Part shown: in pieces, positions 60,021 to 64,000 of the stretch | Layout: each line of letters begins with the position of its first letter | How positions within the stretch are numbered: the stretch's first letter is position 1 | From: Linnemannia elongata | Lineage: Eukaryota > Mortierellomycota > Mortierellomycetes > Mortierellales > Mortierellaceae | DNA length: 64,000 nt | Direction: 5' to 3' | Assembly: GCA_036320915.1 (NCBI GenBank) | Contig: JAXBDG010000014.1 | Location: forward strand, 1,550,001 to 1,614,000 | Program-made: the position numbers and the translations under genes | The notes under the pieces: generated by a model | Database searches by the model: none | The model's input: only the letters and a program-made list of their open reading frames with translations | Told to the model about the DNA's origin: nothing

Positions 60021-61637
60021 ATGTCACCCAACCACAATCAAGAAACGGATGCCACAGTTGTTGAATCAACAGGACCCAACGATGCACACGCACCTGCTAC
60101 AACTCCGTTTTATTTAAACCTCCCGCTCGAACTGTGGCAACACATCTACAGTTTCCTCCCTCACTCCTCCCTCCTCGAAGGCGCCCTTGTCTGCAGCACT
60201 GGCGCTTTGTCCCTCCCCCTCTACTGTCAATCCCAGATCTGGGCCTCATTCGGGGCAGACGACTGGGTCTTTGAAGGGATCTACCAAGGCCTGTGCAGGA
60301 ACGCCCGCCTCCTTCGCAAGGTCACTTGTACCGCCAAATCACAGATCCAAGTCCTCACCACCCGGGAATGCCGATATCTTACACATCTAGATTGTGAGCA
60401 GCTTCGATTTTTGAATGCTCATGTTCTGGAAGAGATTCTAGAGAATAATGCAGAAGGGCTGTTGAGTTTAAGGCTGAGGTTGGATAGGACGCTTTTCCAA
60501 GTGGTCGCAAGCAAGGTTGAGAGGATGACGGGGTTGAAGGAGCTGTACTTGCAGCATTGGGAGGGTGTTCATCAGGAGGCTATCGCGGCGCTTCTTGAGG
60601 CCTGTCCGCATATCGAGACCTTCTCTTTGGGCTACAACTCATTATATCCATTTCAACTCGACAACCTCCGCTTGGATGTTCCCTTGTCACGCTTGGATGC
60701 TCCCTTGTCAGATGCCGGAATTGGACCGAGACCAGTATCGAATCGGCAGCTGCTTCCGAAGACGAAGCCAGTGTTCAAGGTTCGGACACTGATTCTGGAC
60801 GGGTCGGCAATTTTGCACGAGGGAGTGGTGCTCAATCTTGCGTCAAGGTGTCCAGAGCTGGAGACTCTCTCCATGCAAGGATGTCACGGAATTCGTCTCA
60901 CAAGCAAGTTCATCACCACCCTTGCAAAGGCAGTCCCATCCTTACGACACGTCAACTTTACGAACCAGTCGACCACGGACGATTTCTTCACGACCCTGTT
61001 TACAGTCCTCCCTTGCCTCAAGGAACTCCGAGCAACAAACTCCAGTCTCACGAACACGGATATCCAGGTCTTGTTACATAACAGCGCCTCTTCACTAGAA
61101 GTACTCGACATTGGGTTTTCTACATCCCTTGAAAGTCGGTCGGTCTTGGCAGTGTTGACACAGTGTCCCAGGCTGAAGTATTTGGACGCGCGAGGGGTTG
61201 ATTTCAATCCGAGAGACATGGAGGCTCAGGATGTTTGGGTCTGTCGCCAGCTAGTCGTTCTCCGCCTCGAGATCCTGTTGCCGAAACGAGCCCATTATGC
61301 TGCCGGTGAGCCGGCTCAGATACGGGAAAGGATATATCAACAACTCGGTCGGCTGGACAAACTAAAGTCATTGCAGCTTGGGGCAGGATCTAAGGATCGC
61401 GGTGTCAATATTCTCGAGATGTCACTTTTGACAGGACTGTCGACGCTGTCGACATTGAATCGGCTAGAGAGACTGGATATCAAGGGGTTGAACCATGCCG
61501 TCCGGGGCTCTGAGGTCGTCTGGATGCTGGCCCATTGGCCGGGTTTAAAGTCGATGGGAATCCTGCTGGACACGAATGCCGACATGGAGCTGATCCAGAC
61601 AGTGAACCGTAGCCACAAAAATATCCGCATCTGGTAG
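60021..61637 (+). CDS. F-box/LRR protein
   Basis: Single exon, 538 residues. The chosen ATG (AGAATGTCACC) precedes a clean F-box at about residues 30-70 (LNLPLELWQHIYSFLPHSSL, LLEGALVC). The frame continues open upstream to 59727, but that part has no domain and includes a CT microsatellite, so it is treated as leader. The LRRs are regular in the second half: CPELETLSMQGCHGIRLTS, VPSLRHVNFTNQS, LKELRATNSSLTNTDI, LEVLDIGFSTSLES, LKYLDARGVDFNPRD. It ends in HKNIRIW. The C-terminal 130 residues are clearly paralogous to those of the convergent gene at 61674-63926 (shared pattern RERIYQQL...L..L..L.LG.G and V.WM...WP). Expected role: substrate receptor of an SCF ubiquitin ligase. Confidence 0.85.
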   Translation: MSPNHNQETDATVVESTGPNDAHAPATTPFYLNLPLELWQHIYSFLPHSSLLEGALVCSTGALSLPLYCQSQIWASFGADDWVFEGIYQGLCRNARLLRKVTCTAKSQIQVLTTRECRYLTHLDCEQLRFLNAHVLEEILENNAEGLLSLRLRLDRTLFQVVASKVERMTGLKELYLQHWEGVHQEAIAALLEACPHIETFSLGYNSLYPFQLDNLRLDVPLSRLDAPLSDAGIGPRPVSNRQLLPKTKPVFKVRTLILDGSAILHEGVVLNLASRCPELETLSMQGCHGIRLTSKFITTLAKAVPSLRHVNFTNQSTTDDFFTTLFTVLPCLKELRATNSSLTNTDIQVLLHNSASSLEVLDIGFSTSLESRSVLAVLTQCPRLKYLDARGVDFNPRDMEAQDVWVCRQLVVLRLEILLPKRAHYAAGEPAQIRERIYQQLGRLDKLKSLQLGAGSKDRGVNILEMSLLTGLSTLSTLNRLERLDIKGLNHAVRGSEVVWMLAHWPGLKSMGILLDTNADMELIQTVNRSHKNIRIW

Positions 61638-61645
61638 ACCTCTTT

Positions 61646-61651
61646 AATAAA
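61646..61651 (+). terminator. AATAAA poly(A) signal of the plus-strand F-box/LRR gene
   Basis: AATAAA 8 nt after the stop at 61637, inside the 36-nt gap to the convergent gene's stop, so the two 3' UTRs must overlap. Confidence 0.65.
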
Positions 61652-61673
61652 TAATCAGATGGGCGTTGTGTGT

Positions 61674-63926
61674 CTAGAAAATACGGATGTCTATCCCTGG
61701 CCGGGTCTGGGCCAGCCATTCAATGGCTTTATTAGTATTGTCCCCGCCCCTGCTCCTGGCAAACGCGGGGCTCTTCCCAACCTCTAGCCTCCAAAACCTC
61801 GGCCAATTCTCTACCATCCATGCCATGTCGTCCACCTGGATCGCGCGGAACAGTGATCGGATATGCAGCTCCTCCAGACAATGTAAACTGGCCAGTTTGG
61901 CAAGTCCGCTCCTTAATGTCAAATCCACTCCCGGGGTGGACCCACTGACACGGTGACCACCTCCTAAACCCAGAACTTGAAGCCGAGTGAGGTCAGACAG
62001 ATGACCATAGACGCGCTCTCGCACCTTCTCGACACTTTCGGATCGTCCTCCAGCTGGTGCAGCCCAGATCTCAATCTCAATGACCAGAGTCTCTAGTCCT
62101 CGACACGCCCACCTCGAATCATTGACCAAATCTCTGCCATTAAGAACTACGCCCGCAGCCCTAAGGCTCTTAAGAGACCCACAAGTCCTTAACAGTAGAT
62201 CCAACGACGGACTCTGGATTCCACGAGCGCCATCCAGGTTCAGACTAACGATCGAATGACATGACATTCTGATAGCCTCCAATCCGCCCTGGCTGAACCC
62301 AGTCTTGCCCGCATGGATCCACTGCAGACCCGGAAATTGTGCACACAAGGACACAAAGAACTCGTCCTGGAGATCCAACGCCTGTTGGCGGAATTCGAGC
62401 CGTCGCAAGTTTGGGCAGGATTCGGACAGGATAGTTGCGAACCGAGAGGAAGGGTAGAACCCCCATCCGTTGAGTAATGAGAGATGCTCAAGTCCAGGGC
62501 ACTGTCGAGTCAAATTTTCGAGAAAGTCCTGACGGAGTCCTGATTGATGGAGCGAGAGGCTTTCGAGACAACTACCTAGGGGTGTTGTCTTTATGTTCTG
62601 GTGGCTCTTGTTTGGATAGGACGGTGTAGGGCGATCGCTGTGGGGATGAACTTGATCCAGCATAAGGCCGGGTGCTGATAAAGATGAAGGCGACAACGGA
62701 CGGTAGAGGACGGGTCGTTTGCTGTGAATATCCAACAGATCCTGATCAACATGGCGAGCCGACGATCCGTTTCCACCTTTGATCGGGTCATCATACCGTT
62801 CCAGCTTGACAATAGTCCCCTCGGCCTTGCCTACTCCAAAACCTCCTGGAGCCACCGTCGTTGAATACTCGTTACTAAAAGATTCGAGCGTGAACCGTGT
62901 AAAGTCGTTTTCTCCCAGGGAGAGGTGCGAGAGTCGTGGGCAGGACTCGAGAACCATTTGAAGTGAGTATTCTTGAAACTCCTCCCAGCCGTTGAGGGAG
63001 AGGAGTCGGAGTCGGTCCAGCTGTGCCATGGCCTTAAGGAGAGAGGAGGGCATCCGACCGTGGGGCCTGAACTGGAGACGTTCTAGATTCTTGTTGGCCT
63101 GCAGGACTTTGACTAAACCCTCTGCCAACAGAAGGAATGCACTGTGTGTGGCCCGATCACACTCGGGCGGGCTCACTGTGCTGCTGCCGCTGTTGTAAGC
63201 GTTGCTGACGGGGTTGTGGGAGAGGAGATCTCGGCTGCTGGTTTGTTTGTCGATAAACGCGTTGCAGGATGACAGTCGACTATGAGAGGGAGAAGGACAA
63301 CCGACCAAGGCTTGTTCCTGAGCATGGAGACGCTTCTGTTGTTCCGTTTGGCGTTGTTTATCCTGATTATTGACCTGGGTAAGTCCTCCTCCTCCTCCCG
63401 AGATACTTGACACGTCAAGAGAGACGAGATCGCGACAATACAAACTAAGAGTTGGCAAATCTGCACCAACTGGGGCACAACAAAGGGTCCGTATCTGTGA
63501 AGCGTGAAGGTACCAGTGCGAACGAAAGTACTCGTTCGACCATGCGTCCTCGGGGATATCTGCCCAGAGGAGGGGACCACAGAAGGCGAGGAACTGTTTC
63601 GAGATACGACAGGCGCGGACGAGGGTTTGCTGGTCAAGGTAGGAGCATATTTCTTGGACGAGTTCTGGGATTATCAGGGCGGAGGAGGAGGACGAAGGAG
63701 AGGGCTGCTGCTGCTGCTGACTGTGTCTTGGAGAATAGGTTGTGTTAGCTAGAGCAACCGATCCTGGCTCTGCTTGTTCGTCGGCAGCAGTTTCTGCTGG
63801 GAGGGTTTTGTTGCTGTCGGAGAGAGCAGAGAGAGAACAGTCGGACTCTTGCCGTCGGTATGGGTGAGCTGCTGCTGCTGCTTCTGGAGTAGGACGGTTG
63901 AGTTGGATCGGAGTCTTATTGACCAT
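61674..63926 (-). CDS. F-box/LRR protein, large paralogue
   Basis: Single exon, 750 residues. The N-terminal 80 residues are Ala/Gln/Ser-rich. The F-box is at about 85-125 (LIIPELVQEICSYLDQQTLV, ACRISKQFLAFCGPLLW). Then LRR units run to the end: LERLQFRPHGRM, LRLLSLNGWEEF, CPRLSHLSLGENDFTRF, CPGLEHLSLLNGWGF, CPNLRRLEFRQQAL, LKSLRAAGVVLNGRD. It ends in GIDIRIF. A Ser/Gln/His-rich insert (about 175-265) and a second one (about 385-450) interrupt the LRRs, making it 210 residues longer than its neighbour. It is paralogous with the 60021-61637 gene, most clearly in the last 130 residues. The promoter lies at or beyond the right window edge; only 74 nt are visible. Confidence 0.83.
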   Translation of the reverse strand: MVNKTPIQLNRPTPEAAAAAHPYRRQESDCSLSALSDSNKTLPAETAADEQAEPGSVALANTTYSPRHSQQQQQPSPSSSSSALIIPELVQEICSYLDQQTLVRACRISKQFLAFCGPLLWADIPEDAWSNEYFRSHWYLHASQIRTLCCAPVGADLPTLSLYCRDLVSLDVSSISGGGGGLTQVNNQDKQRQTEQQKRLHAQEQALVGCPSPSHSRLSSCNAFIDKQTSSRDLLSHNPVSNAYNSGSSTVSPPECDRATHSAFLLLAEGLVKVLQANKNLERLQFRPHGRMPSSLLKAMAQLDRLRLLSLNGWEEFQEYSLQMVLESCPRLSHLSLGENDFTRFTLESFSNEYSTTVAPGGFGVGKAEGTIVKLERYDDPIKGGNGSSARHVDQDLLDIHSKRPVLYRPLSPSSLSAPGLMLDQVHPHSDRPTPSYPNKSHQNIKTTPLGSCLESLSLHQSGLRQDFLENLTRQCPGLEHLSLLNGWGFYPSSRFATILSESCPNLRRLEFRQQALDLQDEFFVSLCAQFPGLQWIHAGKTGFSQGGLEAIRMSCHSIVSLNLDGARGIQSPSLDLLLRTCGSLKSLRAAGVVLNGRDLVNDSRWACRGLETLVIEIEIWAAPAGGRSESVEKVRERVYGHLSDLTRLQVLGLGGGHRVSGSTPGVDLTLRSGLAKLASLHCLEELHIRSLFRAIQVDDMAWMVENWPRFWRLEVGKSPAFARSRGGDNTNKAIEWLAQTRPGIDIRIF

Positions 63927-64000
63927 AGGGTCTCCTTGTATGGCGGAGCGTTGTTGAGCGGTGGTAGTAAAGGAGGGGTATAAGTAGGAGTCAAGAGACG

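Noticed and set aside
1..64000. CRISPR arrays, tRNA, rRNA and transposon-encoded proteins
   Set aside because: Looked for on both strands; no regularly spaced repeats with unique spacers, no cloverleaf candidates and no transposase, integrase or reverse-transcriptase motifs were found.

Overview
This is nuclear DNA of a filamentous, early-diverging fungus, most likely Mortierellomycota (Mortierella or a relative). That placement is an inference. It rests on intron-rich genes with short introns, a P2X-type receptor (absent from Dikarya as far as I know), several large F-box/leucine-rich-repeat (LRR) proteins, long Ser/Thr/Gln/Asp-rich disordered tails, and intergenic DNA full of CT, GA and homopolymer tracts. 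I see no transposase, reverse transcriptase, tRNA, rRNA or CRISPR array. All gene models were spliced by hand: 36 introns, 35 with GT donors and one with a GC donor, and 32 with TAG acceptors.

Layout. 1-1523 (+): 3' part of a Pro/Ser-rich protein with a six-cysteine cluster. 1714-6256 (-): P2X-like ATP-gated channel with a tail of about 1,000 residues. 6257-10122: gene-free, repeat-rich. 10123-11784 (+): F-box protein. 12552-14691 (-): ceramide synthase. 16525-18456 (-): phosphomevalonate kinase (ERG8). 19922-23844 (-): SAPS-like phosphatase regulator. 24634-27674 (+): RECQ1-type helicase. 27675-31904: gene-free. 31905-35904 (+): Ser-rich orphan protein. 36058-41434 (-): IVY1/BAR-like protein with a 2-kb GC-AG intron. 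44268-46230 (+): LRR/F-box-like protein. 46492-51100 (-): DUF726 (TMCO4/Mil1-type) membrane protein. 52908-57911 (+): DHX57-like DEAH RNA helicase. About 58200-59640 (+): decayed F-box/LRR relic. 60021-61637 (+) and 61674-63926 (-): a tail-to-tail pair of F-box/LRR paralogues.

The genes do not form one pathway. Two encode lipid biosynthesis (ceramide and mevalonate). Three encode membrane or membrane-binding proteins carrying long disordered regions (P2X, IVY1-like, DUF726). Two encode helicases. At least four encode F-box or F-box-like proteins, presumably substrate adaptors of SCF ubiquitin ligases. The most interesting locus is the P2X-like receptor. The F-box/LRR cluster at the right end looks like a site of gene birth and death.
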